From: DATKXO01 sp035528995
GTDB lineage: Bacteria > Planctomycetota > Phycisphaerae > UBA1845
Reading direction: 5' to 3'
Length of the DNA stretch: 47,789 nt
NCBI GenBank assembly: GCA_035528995.1
Contig: DATKXO010000258.1
Location: 1-47,789 of the forward strand
The notes under the pieces were generated by a model. The model was not told where the DNA came from. It ran no database searches and worked only from the letters and a program-made list of their open reading frames with translations. Both the position numbers and the translations under genes were made by a program. Below, one piece after another: positions 40,786 through 47,789 of this stretch. Every line of letters starts with the position of its first letter. The first letter of the stretch is position 1.

Positions 40786-43293
40786 ATGAATGCAAGAACC
40801 TGGCGCCGCGCTCGAACAGTGTGCGTCCTTTCGTTGGCCTTGTGGGCCGTGGGGGTCTGTCCGGCGTTTGCCCAGGACGAAGCAGCCCCGACAACCGCGC
40901 CGGCGGCGCTGCCGGCCGGCCTGGCCGGCTTCAGCGATCAGGGCCATTTCGATCTCTACGTCAACGAGGAGCCCCTGGTTGCCATCGACTTCGAGTGGAA
41001 GCCCGACGGCGCGTTTCACAACACCTACACGATTGCGATGGCCGGTCAAAGCGTGACCTGGCACTTCGGGATCACCCCCGCCCCGGACGGTCGCTGGAAG
41101 ACCATGATTCAGGACTCCCCGCTGGGGCCGATCACGCTCGAACGCGAGGGCGGCGTGGCCCGCCGGACGATGAAGGAGAAGGTCGAAACCATCGACATGA
41201 AGCCCGGCACCGTCCTGTTTCAGAACTTCTCCCCCGCCCTGATGACCCAGGCCGTGCTGCAATACGACCAGGCCGAGGGCGGCAGGCAGACCTTCCCGCT
41301 CTTCATCATCCCCAGCCTGGTCATGGAGGCCACGCTCGAACGCATGGACACCGTCCAGCGCCCCATCGACGGCCGCGACGTCGAGTTCACTCGCTACACC
41401 TACGGTGTGCCCGGCGTGGACGTCATCATCTGGGTCGACCGGCAGCAGCGCATCTGTCTGGGCGACGTTCCGGCCCAGCACGCGGCCTACGTCCGCGAGG
41501 GCTACGGCTCGCTGCGGGTCACGCCGGTCGCCGATGCCAAGCTCTCGGCACCCGACCACGAGGTCGAGGTGCAGGCCAACGTCGGTGTCCCCATGCGCGA
41601 CGGCGTCGAGCTGGCCACCGACGTCTACCGGCCCGACGGCCAGGGTCCCTTCCCGGCCATCCTGGTCCGCACCCCGTACAAGAAAGAGATGTCCGAGTTG
41701 CAGGCCCGCTACTACGCCCGCCGGGGCTATGTCTTCGCCATCCAGGACTGTCGCGGGCGCTTCGCGTCACCCGGAGTGTGGGAGCCGTTTGTCAACGAGG
41801 GAGACGACGGCTACGACACCATCGAATGGCTGGCGGTCCGGCCCTGGTGCAACGGCAAGGTCGGCATGATCGGGGCTTCGTACCTCGGATGGGTGCAGTG
41901 GTGGGCCGCCAGTCGCAACCCGCCGCATCTGGTGACCATCATCCCCAACGTCGCCCCGCCCGACCCGCTCTACAACATCCCCTACGAGTACGGCGCCTTC
42001 TTCCTGGTGGGGGCCATCTGGTGGGCCGATGTCCTGGAAACCGAGGCCACCGCCGACCTCAGCGGAGCCGCCATCAGCAAGATCGGCGAGAAGAAGTACG
42101 GCAAGCTGCTTCGCTCCCTGCCGGTCATCGAACTGGACAAGGCCGTGCTGGGCAAGGAGAACCCCTATTGGCGCAAGTGGATCCGGCATCCGGTCAACGA
42201 CGATTACTGGGCACGGGTCAGTTTCCTCGACCGCCTCCAGGACGTCCGCATCCCGGTGTTCCACCAGTCCGGATGGTTCGACGGCGACGGCATCGGCTCC
42301 AAGCTCAATTACCTCAAGATGAGGTCCCACGGGCACCCTCATCAGAAGCTGGTCCTGGGGCCCTGGGGCCACACGCCACAGGCCCAGCGCCGGCTGGGCG
42401 ACCGCGACTTCGGCCCCAAGGCCATCATCGACCTCCAGACCGCCTACCTGCGCTGGTTCGACCACTGGCTCAAGGGCGTCGACAACGGCATCCTCGACGA
42501 GCCCCTGGTCAGCATCTTCGTCATGCAATCCAACGACTGGCTGAATGGCGACGTCTATCCCTTGCCGCAAACCCGTTTCGAGAAGTGGCATCTCCACAGC
42601 GACGGCAAGGCCAACACGTCCACAGGTGACGGCCGCCTGACACCCGAACCGCCATCGGCCGAGTCGCCGCCCGACCGCTACACCTACGACCCCGGCGATC
42701 CCACGCCCAATCCCGGGTTCTACGAGGAGCCGGAACAACCCGAGGGTGAGAAGGCCGAGGTCAAATCGGTCGAGCAGAAGAAGAAGGAGCGCCAAGCCCA
42801 CCACGAGAACGTCACCCAGTCCCGTCAGGACATCCTGGTCTACACCTCCGAGCCGTTGAAAGAGCCGCTGACGTTCGCCGGCCCGATCTCGGCCGTCCTG
42901 TACGCCTCGTCGTCGGGTCGTGACACGGACTGGTTCGTCCGGCTGATCGAGGTGGAGCCGGACGGCAAGCTCTTCCCTCTGGTCGAGGGCAAGATAAGAG
43001 CCCGGTTCCGCGACTCCATGGCCGTGCCCGAACTCCTCGAACCCGGCCGGGTCTACGAGTATCGCCTCGATCTATGGCAGACCGGCATCACCATCTCGGA
43101 GGGACACCGCCTGCGCGTCGAGGTGGCCTCGGCCTCCTTCCCGCTCTTCTCCCGCAACCTCAACACCGGCGGCCACAACGAGATGGACACCGAATACGTC
43201 CCGGCCGAGCAGACCATCCACCACAGCGCCCAGTACCCCTCCCACGTGCTCCTGCCGGTGATACCCAAGGAGGAAGAGCCGCCCAAACCGTAG
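40786..43293 (+). CDS. Secreted CocE/NonD (X-Pro dipeptidyl-peptidase S15-like) hydrolase
   Basis: The 835-residue precursor begins with a signal peptide (RTWRRAR, a hydrophobic core, cleavage after PAFA). A domain of about 200 residues (to about residue 250) precedes the hydrolase proper; it is strand-rich and not typical of CocE. The alpha/beta-hydrolase part starts at VGVPMRDGVELATDVYRP, with YAIQDCRGRF-type oxyanion sequence (FAIQDCRGRFASPG) and nucleophile S365 in MIGASYLGWVQWW. The C-terminal jelly-roll (FAGPISAVLYASSSGRDTDW, RLRVEVASASFPLFSRN) is the X-Pro peptidase type. Family members hydrolyse acyl esters or N-terminal X-Pro dipeptides. A charged insert rich in Glu and Lys lies near residues 645-685. 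It converges on a secreted S9 peptidase gene. Confidence 0.88.
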   Translation: MNARTWRRARTVCVLSLALWAVGVCPAFAQDEAAPTTAPAALPAGLAGFSDQGHFDLYVNEEPLVAIDFEWKPDGAFHNTYTIAMAGQSVTWHFGITPAPDGRWKTMIQDSPLGPITLEREGGVARRTMKEKVETIDMKPGTVLFQNFSPALMTQAVLQYDQAEGGRQTFPLFIIPSLVMEATLERMDTVQRPIDGRDVEFTRYTYGVPGVDVIIWVDRQQRICLGDVPAQHAAYVREGYGSLRVTPVADAKLSAPDHEVEVQANVGVPMRDGVELATDVYRPDGQGPFPAILVRTPYKKEMSELQARYYARRGYVFAIQDCRGRFASPGVWEPFVNEGDDGYDTIEWLAVRPWCNGKVGMIGASYLGWVQWWAASRNPPHLVTIIPNVAPPDPLYNIPYEYGAFFLVGAIWWADVLETEATADLSGAAISKIGEKKYGKLLRSLPVIELDKAVLGKENPYWRKWIRHPVNDDYWARVSFLDRLQDVRIPVFHQSGWFDGDGIGSKLNYLKMRSHGHPHQKLVLGPWGHTPQAQRRLGDRDFGPKAIIDLQTAYLRWFDHWLKGVDNGILDEPLVSIFVMQSNDWLNGDVYPLPQTRFEKWHLHSDGKANTSTGDGRLTPEPPSAESPPDRYTYDPGDPTPNPGFYEEPEQPEGEKAEVKSVEQKKKERQAHHENVTQSRQDILVYTSEPLKEPLTFAGPISAVLYASSSGRDTDWFVRLIEVEPDGKLFPLVEGKIRARFRDSMAVPELLEPGRVYEYRLDLWQTGITISEGHRLRVEVASASFPLFSRNLNTGGHNEMDTEYVPAEQTIHHSAQYPSHVLLPVIPKEEEPPKP

Positions 43294-43386
43294 GTCGACC
43301 CCGGACCCCTGCCGCTCGCGGACACCAGGCGATCTGTCTTCACCTTGGCCACGGGCGGGCACTGATATCGATTGATCGAGGCCTCG

Positions 43387-45441
43387 TTATCCGCCCGCGT
43401 CGGACGCGCCGGTCTCCATGTCTGCCAGCGCCGCGCTCAGCCCGGCCACACCGTCCGCCCCGGCGGGGACGGTAATGCTCGATCCGGCGAAGTCGTCGCC
43501 GATCGGCTCGTACCGTCCACCCAGGTGCTCGGCCAGGAACGCCTCGGCCACCGCGTTGAACGACATGGCGTTCTCCGGCCGGGCGAACCCGTGCCCCTCA
43601 TCGGGATAAAGCAGATACGTGACCGCGAGGCCCTTCGCCTCCATGGCCTGGACGATCTGATCGGCCTCGGCCTGTTTGACCCGCGGGTCGTTGGCGCCCT
43701 GTCCAATCAGCAGCGGCTTGCTGATCATGTTCACGTTGGTCAGCGGCGAACGCGCCTTGAGCAGCGCCCGCCCCTCTTCGGTGCGATGGTCACCCAGACG
43801 GTTGGTGAACACGTCCAGGATGGGGGCCCAGTACGGCGGGATCGATTCCAGCAGCGTGATCAGGCTCGACGGGCCGGAGATGTCCACCCCGCAGGCGAAC
43901 ACGTCCGGTGTGAAGGTCAGCCCCACGAGCGTGGCGTATCCCCCGTAGCTGCCGCCCATGATGGCAACCTTGTCCGCGTCGGCGATCCGCTGCTCGACGG
44001 CCCACTCGACCGCGTCGACCAGGTCGTTGTGCGTCTTGCCGGCCCACTCCTTGTCGCCCGCGTTGACGAACTCCTTCCCGAAGCCCGTCGAGCCGCGGAA
44101 ATTCACCCGCAGCACGGCGTAGCCACGGTTGGCCAGCCATTGCGCGTACGGGTTGTAGCCCCAGGCGTCACGAGCCCACGGCCCGCCGTGGACCAGCAGC
44201 ACCGTGGCCAACGGTGTCGTCGGCCGGCCGTCGCCGTCCGGATCGCTGCCCACCGGCAGCGTCAGGTAGCTCACCAGCTCCAGCCCGTCGCGGGCCTTGA
44301 TCGGCACCGGGTGCATCCTGGACAGCTTCAGGCCGTCCAGAGCCTGGCGATTGGCGAACAGGAAGTGGGCCTCGCGGGCGACGCGGTCGTAGTGGTAGTA
44401 CCGCACCGGGCCGTCGTCCACTACCAGCGCCGCGATCCAGTGGTTGTCGTCCAGCGTGCGGTCCAGAATGTTGACGTCCGCGTTCCCCATCGAGCGCAGC
44501 ACGTCGAAGTCGGCCTGCACGCGCAGATCGAAAAACTGCCACCGCTGCCGCATGTAGTTTGACCCGGCGGCCTGGATCGTCTTTTCCGTCGGATGCCGCA
44601 GCGTTCCGTTGATGTCGGCCTTCGCGTCTTCGGCGATGACCGTCTTCTGGCCCGTCTGCAGGTCGATGCCGACCAGGGCCGCCGTGTTGCGGTCCCGGCT
44701 GTCGCGCATGTAGAGGACCTGGCCCGACTTGTCGAAACCCACCGGCCCGGTGGTCATGTTGTCAACGCTGGCGATCGTGGCGAACGGCACCCAGCCGTCG
44801 GCCGTCCGGCGCAGCATCTCGCTGCCGCCGTCCGGCATCATCCGTGACGCGAACCGCACGGCCAGGTTGTCGTCGGTGACGAACGAGGCGAACTCGTTGT
44901 TCTCCAGCACCAGCGAACGCTGCCCGGTGCGAATGTTGACCCGGTGGATGTCGTGGAACTGCGGCGTCCGGTCATTGAGCCCGACCAGGATCTCATCGGG
45001 AAACTTCGGGCTGACCTCCTGAATCTGGGCGGCGATGCCCTCGATCGGTGTCAGGTCCTTGACCTCACCGCCGGCCAGGTTCACGCAGTAGACGTGCCAG
45101 TTCTCGTCGCCGTCCTTGTCCTGAATGTAGATGATGTGGTCGTTGGTGTAGGCCCAGAAATAGATGCGGACCCCGCGGTGCGTATCCTGGGTGACGGGCT
45201 TGGCCGCCGCCACGTTATCGATCGGCCCGACCCAGACGTTCAGCACCCCGTCGACCGGAGCCAGATAGGCCAGCCGGGTGCCGTCGGCGCTGATCTGCGG
45301 GCTGGCCTTGTCCGGATTCCCGAACAGCACTTCGCGCGGGATCAGCGGAACCGCCTTGTAGAGCATCCCGGTGTGCACGCACCCGACCAACCCGGATGCG
45401 CAGACCAGCAGGAGCGAGACATATCGTCTTGGGGTCAACAT
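43387..45441 (-). CDS. Prolyl-oligopeptidase family (S9) serine peptidase, lipoprotein
   Basis: This 684-residue precursor has a lipoprotein signal with lipobox LVGC (Cys about residue 21). A seven-bladed beta-propeller follows (ASPQISADGTRLAYLAP and similar repeats). The C-terminal alpha/beta hydrolase has LLVHGGPWARDAWGY, nucleophile S498 in MGGSYGGYATL, Asp in GANDPRV and His in PDEGHGFARPEN, a complete triad. The family cleaves short peptides, often as dipeptidyl or acylaminoacyl peptidases. The ATG at 45441 has a GAGGAG eight bases upstream and starts the signal peptide, so the frame open to 45606 is not used. It likely works outside the cytoplasmic membrane with the convergent CocE-like enzyme in peptide use. 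Confidence 0.9.
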   Translation of the reverse strand: MLTPRRYVSLLLVCASGLVGCVHTGMLYKAVPLIPREVLFGNPDKASPQISADGTRLAYLAPVDGVLNVWVGPIDNVAAAKPVTQDTHRGVRIYFWAYTNDHIIYIQDKDGDENWHVYCVNLAGGEVKDLTPIEGIAAQIQEVSPKFPDEILVGLNDRTPQFHDIHRVNIRTGQRSLVLENNEFASFVTDDNLAVRFASRMMPDGGSEMLRRTADGWVPFATIASVDNMTTGPVGFDKSGQVLYMRDSRDRNTAALVGIDLQTGQKTVIAEDAKADINGTLRHPTEKTIQAAGSNYMRQRWQFFDLRVQADFDVLRSMGNADVNILDRTLDDNHWIAALVVDDGPVRYYHYDRVAREAHFLFANRQALDGLKLSRMHPVPIKARDGLELVSYLTLPVGSDPDGDGRPTTPLATVLLVHGGPWARDAWGYNPYAQWLANRGYAVLRVNFRGSTGFGKEFVNAGDKEWAGKTHNDLVDAVEWAVEQRIADADKVAIMGGSYGGYATLVGLTFTPDVFACGVDISGPSSLITLLESIPPYWAPILDVFTNRLGDHRTEEGRALLKARSPLTNVNMISKPLLIGQGANDPRVKQAEADQIVQAMEAKGLAVTYLLYPDEGHGFARPENAMSFNAVAEAFLAEHLGGRYEPIGDDFAGSSITVPAGADGVAGLSAALADMETGASDAGG

Positions 45442-45847
45442 AGGGTGTCTCCTCGGTAGTACAAAGTAACCATCCGTGTCGCGGTCTTGAGGCTGCCGCA
45501 AGGGCGGGCATTCTACTCGCCCGGCGTGGATATGCCCGCCCCCGGCCGGCAGGATCACTCCTGCCCGCTGGCCGCATAGCATCCCGAATATCGTTACCGA
45601 ATCCACGTGCCGCGGACAAGATACAGTGAAACCGGACGCCCGGCACCCTTCACCTCCGCAACCTCACCCGACAGATTTCTTTTTAGCGACCCGTTTGCCT
45701 ATCATAAGACTCAGGGTTGCCCGCGACCGGGGTGACGGATGGGTCGAGGGCGGGGCCGTTATGGGCCGGGGCCCCGGAGTTGAATGCACGCCTGGTGGGG
45801 TCGGTTTGTTTCCCGGGCGCAGAAACTTGCCTTGCGGGAGGAGTTCC
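45442..45847. other. Divergent intergenic region with long GC-rich leader
   Basis: This 406-base spacer separates the S9 peptidase and endonuclease genes. A TATCAT at 45700-45705 with a poor -35 may serve the endonuclease; its message would then have a leader of about 135 bases containing G-rich tracts (about 45745-45780). I see no recognised riboswitch and no supportable coding sequence; the frame is open upstream of 45848 but lacks gene-like features. Confidence 0.4.
45836..45843 (+). promoter_or_regulatory. Shine-Dalgarno deciding a TTG start
   Basis: GGGAGGAG ends four bases before TTG at 45848. That TTG opens a normal signal peptide, in contrast to the more distant ATG at 45626. Confidence 0.6.
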
Positions 45848-47266
45848 TTGAACGAGGATGCCAGACTGTTCGTCCAGAGTCGCGCCCGGTGCGCGCCGCG
45901 CCGCATTGCGGCTGTCCTGTTGGTCGCCATCCTGGTTGTCGGCCTGAGCTCGGCGCAACGGGCCGCGGCCGACCCTCCACCCGGCTACTACAATACGGTC
46001 GACACGACCACCGCCGCCGGCCTGCGATCGACGCTGCACAACGTGATCGACGACCACACCCGCTTCCCCTACACCGCCTCCAGCACCGACACCTGGAACA
46101 TCCTCGAGTCCGCCCAACAGGACCCCGGCAACCCCGGCAAAATCATCGACATCTATCGCAACAGGAGCTACACCAAGATCGGCGGAGGTGTCGGCCCATA
46201 CAACCGCGAGCACACCTGGCCGAAGTCCTACGGCTTCCCCGACGACGGCGGCGGAAACTACCCCTACACCGACTGCCACCAGCTACACCTGTGCGACGCC
46301 GATTACAACTCCTCTCGGAGCAACAAGCCCTTCCGCAACTGCAGCGCCGGCTGCAGTGAGAAGACGACCGACTTCAACCTCGGCCAGGGCGGCGGCAGCG
46401 GAACCTATCCCGGCAACTCGAACTGGACCTCGGGAGCCTACACCCAGGGCACCTGGGAGGTTTGGATCGGACGTCGCGGCGACATTGCCCGGGCCCAGTT
46501 CTACCTGGACGTGCGCTACGAGGGCGGTGTCCACGGCGTCACCGGCTACTGGGAGCCCGATCTGATTCTCACCAACAGCGAAGCCCTGATCGACGCCAGC
46601 AACACCGGTAACAACGAGCACGTCGCCTACATGGGCATACTGTCCGTGCTGCTGCAATGGCACCTCGAGGACCCGGTGGACGACCTCGAGCGCAACAGGA
46701 ACGACGTCGTCTTCAGCTTCCAGGGCAACCGTAACCCCTTCGTCGATCATCCCGAGTGGGTGGACTGCCTGTACAACGGTGTCTGCGGTTGCTCGGGCGA
46801 CCCGGACTGCGACGACAGCCTGTACTGCAACGGTGCCGAAACCTGCGTGGCCAGCCAGTGTCAGCCCGGCACCCCGGTCGACTGCGACGACGCCGTGGCC
46901 TGCACGGACGACTCCTGCAACGAAACCACCGATTCGTGCGACAACGTGCCCAACGATGCCGTCTGTGGCAACGGCTTGTACTGCGACGGCTCCGAGACCT
47001 GCGACACTCAGTCAGGTTGTTTGCCAGGCAGCCCGGCCTGTTCGGCAGGCACCTGGTGCGACGAAACCGGTGACACCTGCGTGGCCTATGGCGATGGTGA
47101 CTTCGACGCCGATTCCGACGTGGATATGTCCGACTACGACGCCTTCCAGCGTTGCTTCGCCGCCCCGGCCGCCGGTGCTTGCGAGCCGGGAAACCTGTCC
47201 GGCGACGGCACGATCGACCTGGCCGACTATGCCGAGTTCCAGTTTCTGATGGGCGGACCGCTGTAG
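45848..47266 (+). CDS. Secreted endonuclease I with Cys-rich region and dockerin-like C-terminus
   Basis: This 472-residue precursor starts at TTG-45848. A signal peptide (RRIAAVLLVAILVVGLSS, cleavage near RAAA) is followed by an endonuclease I domain: YNREHTWPKSYGFP with H122 as the likely general base, DCHQLHLCDADYNSSRSN, and GYWEPDLILTNSEA. This beta-beta-alpha-metal fold degrades DNA and RNA outside the cell. A Cys-rich block of about 100 residues (CSGDPDCDDSLYCNGAETC and repeats) follows. The end has two calcium-loop units, DADSDVDMSDYD and SGDGTIDLADYAE, arranged like a type I dockerin. This layout is common in secreted proteins of Planctomycetota. Its partner is unknown, as no cohesin is present here. 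It probably serves nucleic-acid scavenging. Confidence 0.87.
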   Translation: MNEDARLFVQSRARCAPRRIAAVLLVAILVVGLSSAQRAAADPPPGYYNTVDTTTAAGLRSTLHNVIDDHTRFPYTASSTDTWNILESAQQDPGNPGKIIDIYRNRSYTKIGGGVGPYNREHTWPKSYGFPDDGGGNYPYTDCHQLHLCDADYNSSRSNKPFRNCSAGCSEKTTDFNLGQGGGSGTYPGNSNWTSGAYTQGTWEVWIGRRGDIARAQFYLDVRYEGGVHGVTGYWEPDLILTNSEALIDASNTGNNEHVAYMGILSVLLQWHLEDPVDDLERNRNDVVFSFQGNRNPFVDHPEWVDCLYNGVCGCSGDPDCDDSLYCNGAETCVASQCQPGTPVDCDDAVACTDDSCNETTDSCDNVPNDAVCGNGLYCDGSETCDTQSGCLPGSPACSAGTWCDETGDTCVAYGDGDFDADSDVDMSDYDAFQRCFAAPAAGACEPGNLSGDGTIDLADYAEFQFLMGGPL

Positions 47267-47282
47267 TCGTCTCAGACGCGGG

Positions 47283-47789
47283 CTACCGCGCCTTTCCGGT
47301 GCACTCACCCGGCGGGGCGTTCGCGTTGCTCTGTTGCGCCTCGCTCGTTTCCAGCGGGTACCAGAAGCCGAAGTTGTCCTCCTCCACCTTGCAGTACCCG
47401 GTCGATTTGTACCGGGCGAACGAGTTGTAGCTCCACCCCAGAAACGCCGAGTCGCCGCCCCCCTGCGTGGTGATCAGGAACCGGTTGCTCAGTTCGCCGA
47501 AGCCGCGGGCCTGGTCGGCCGGCGCCTTGGCGTCGCCGCGGTTGGCGTCCACCGGCACCCAGCCGTAGTTGGGCAGGTAGATCTGGGCCCAGCGGTGGAA
47601 GGCCTCGTCGATGCTGGCGTCGTCGCCGCGGACCACGATGCTGCCCTGATATCGGGCCGGCACGCCGGCCGCCCGGCAAAGCGCCACGAACGAGAAGGTG
47701 TACTCCGAGCAAGACCCGCTGCCGCGCTTCAGCACCACCTCGGGAATGTCCCACCCGCCGATCATCTCGTATTCCAGATGGTCGGTGAT
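47283..47789 (-). CDS. Transglutaminase-like protein, 5' truncated by window edge
   Basis: The frame runs off the right edge (ITDHLEYEMIGGWDIPEVV), so the N-terminus is missing and the internal ATG at 47765 is probably not the start. The visible 168 codons carry a transglutaminase-like core: nucleophile Cys in GSGSCSEYTFSFVALCRAAGVPAR, His in EAFHRWAQIYLPNYGWVPV, and Asp in the following VDANRGD. The family contains cysteine peptidases and amidases as well as cross-linking enzymes. A WGVP-like (GWVPVDAN) strand is typical of bacterial secreted members. It converges on the endonuclease gene with 16 bases between. Signal peptide and full size cannot be judged. Confidence 0.85.
   Translation of the reverse strand: MTDHLEYEMIGGWDIPEVVLKRGSGSCSEYTFSFVALCRAAGVPARYQGSIVVRGDDASIDEAFHRWAQIYLPNYGWVPVDANRGDAKAPADQARGFGELSNRFLITTQGGGDSAFLGWSYNSFARYKSTGYCKVEEDNFGFWYPLETSEAQQSNANAPPGECTGKAR

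Noticed and set aside
45626..45847. Upstream in-frame extension of the endonuclease gene from ATG-45626
   Set aside because: The TTG at 45848 has a good ribosome site and opens a proper signal peptide. The upstream residues are Pro/Gly-rich noise.
45710..45847. Riboswitch in the endonuclease leader
   Set aside because: The leader is G-rich, but I could not fit it to any known riboswitch core.
47277..47290. CGCGG/CCGCG hairpin at the end of the transglutaminase-like gene
   Set aside because: It is a short GC stem with no T-run, and such stems are expected by chance at this base composition.
1..47789. CRISPR arrays, insertion sequences and prophage genes
   Set aside because: No regularly spaced repeats, transposase or integrase motifs were seen on reading the window.

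Overview
The window is GC-rich bacterial chromosome and most likely comes from a member of the Planctomycetota, perhaps a Phycisphaerae-like lineage. The pointers are a secreted protein with a Cys-rich repeat block and a dockerin-like C-terminus, a pseudokinase fused to a formylglycine-generating-enzyme (FGE) domain, and the general style of the lipoproteins and exported hydrolases. The phylum is an inference. No rRNA is present and there is one tRNA.

Layout. 1-1.7 kb: 3' part of a polytopic glycosyltransferase, then tRNA-Thr(CGU). 1.9-4.7 kb (minus): a class II histone-deacetylase-like amidohydrolase, a YbaK-type deacylase and a homolog of the tRNA-queuosine mannosyltransferase. 5.0-8.4 kb (plus): an anchored unknown protein plus an ABC-2 exporter pair. 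8.4-14.2 kb (minus): the replication cluster dnaA-dnaN-dciA-gyrB, without recF; the dnaA/dnaN spacer is a candidate oriC. 14.5-18.7 kb (plus, divergent from dnaA): topoisomerase VI B subunit, a beta-class DNA methyltransferase, and topoisomerase VI A subunit. 18.7-22.0 kb: a low-GC islet with an Eco57I-like DNA methylase translationally coupled to a PIN-domain nuclease. 22.1-26.5 kb (minus): a 1475-residue pseudokinase/coiled-coil/membrane/FGE fusion. 26.7-37.0 kb (minus): addB-addA-putA, joined by stop/start overlaps. 37.1-39.7 kb (plus): a zinc-ribbon membrane protein and guaA. 39.8-40.5 kb: an orphan Phd-like antitoxin and a degenerate Nudix protein. 40.8-45.4 kb: a secreted CocE/NonD hydrolase converging on an S9 peptidase lipoprotein. 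45.8 kb to the end: a secreted endonuclease I with dockerin-like tail, and a truncated transglutaminase-like gene.

How it fits together. The centre of the window is a chromosome-replication hub. Initiator, clamp, helicase loader and GyrB leave it in one direction, and a second type II topoisomerase (Topo VI, mainly known from archaea and plants) with an embedded DNA methyltransferase leaves in the other. The flanking islet adds a second methylase and a nuclease, and AddAB supplies double-strand-break processing. The strongest leads for an undescribed system are the top6B-methyltransferase-top6A operon beside dnaA and the Eco57I-like methylase/PIN pair whose own nuclease domain looks dead.
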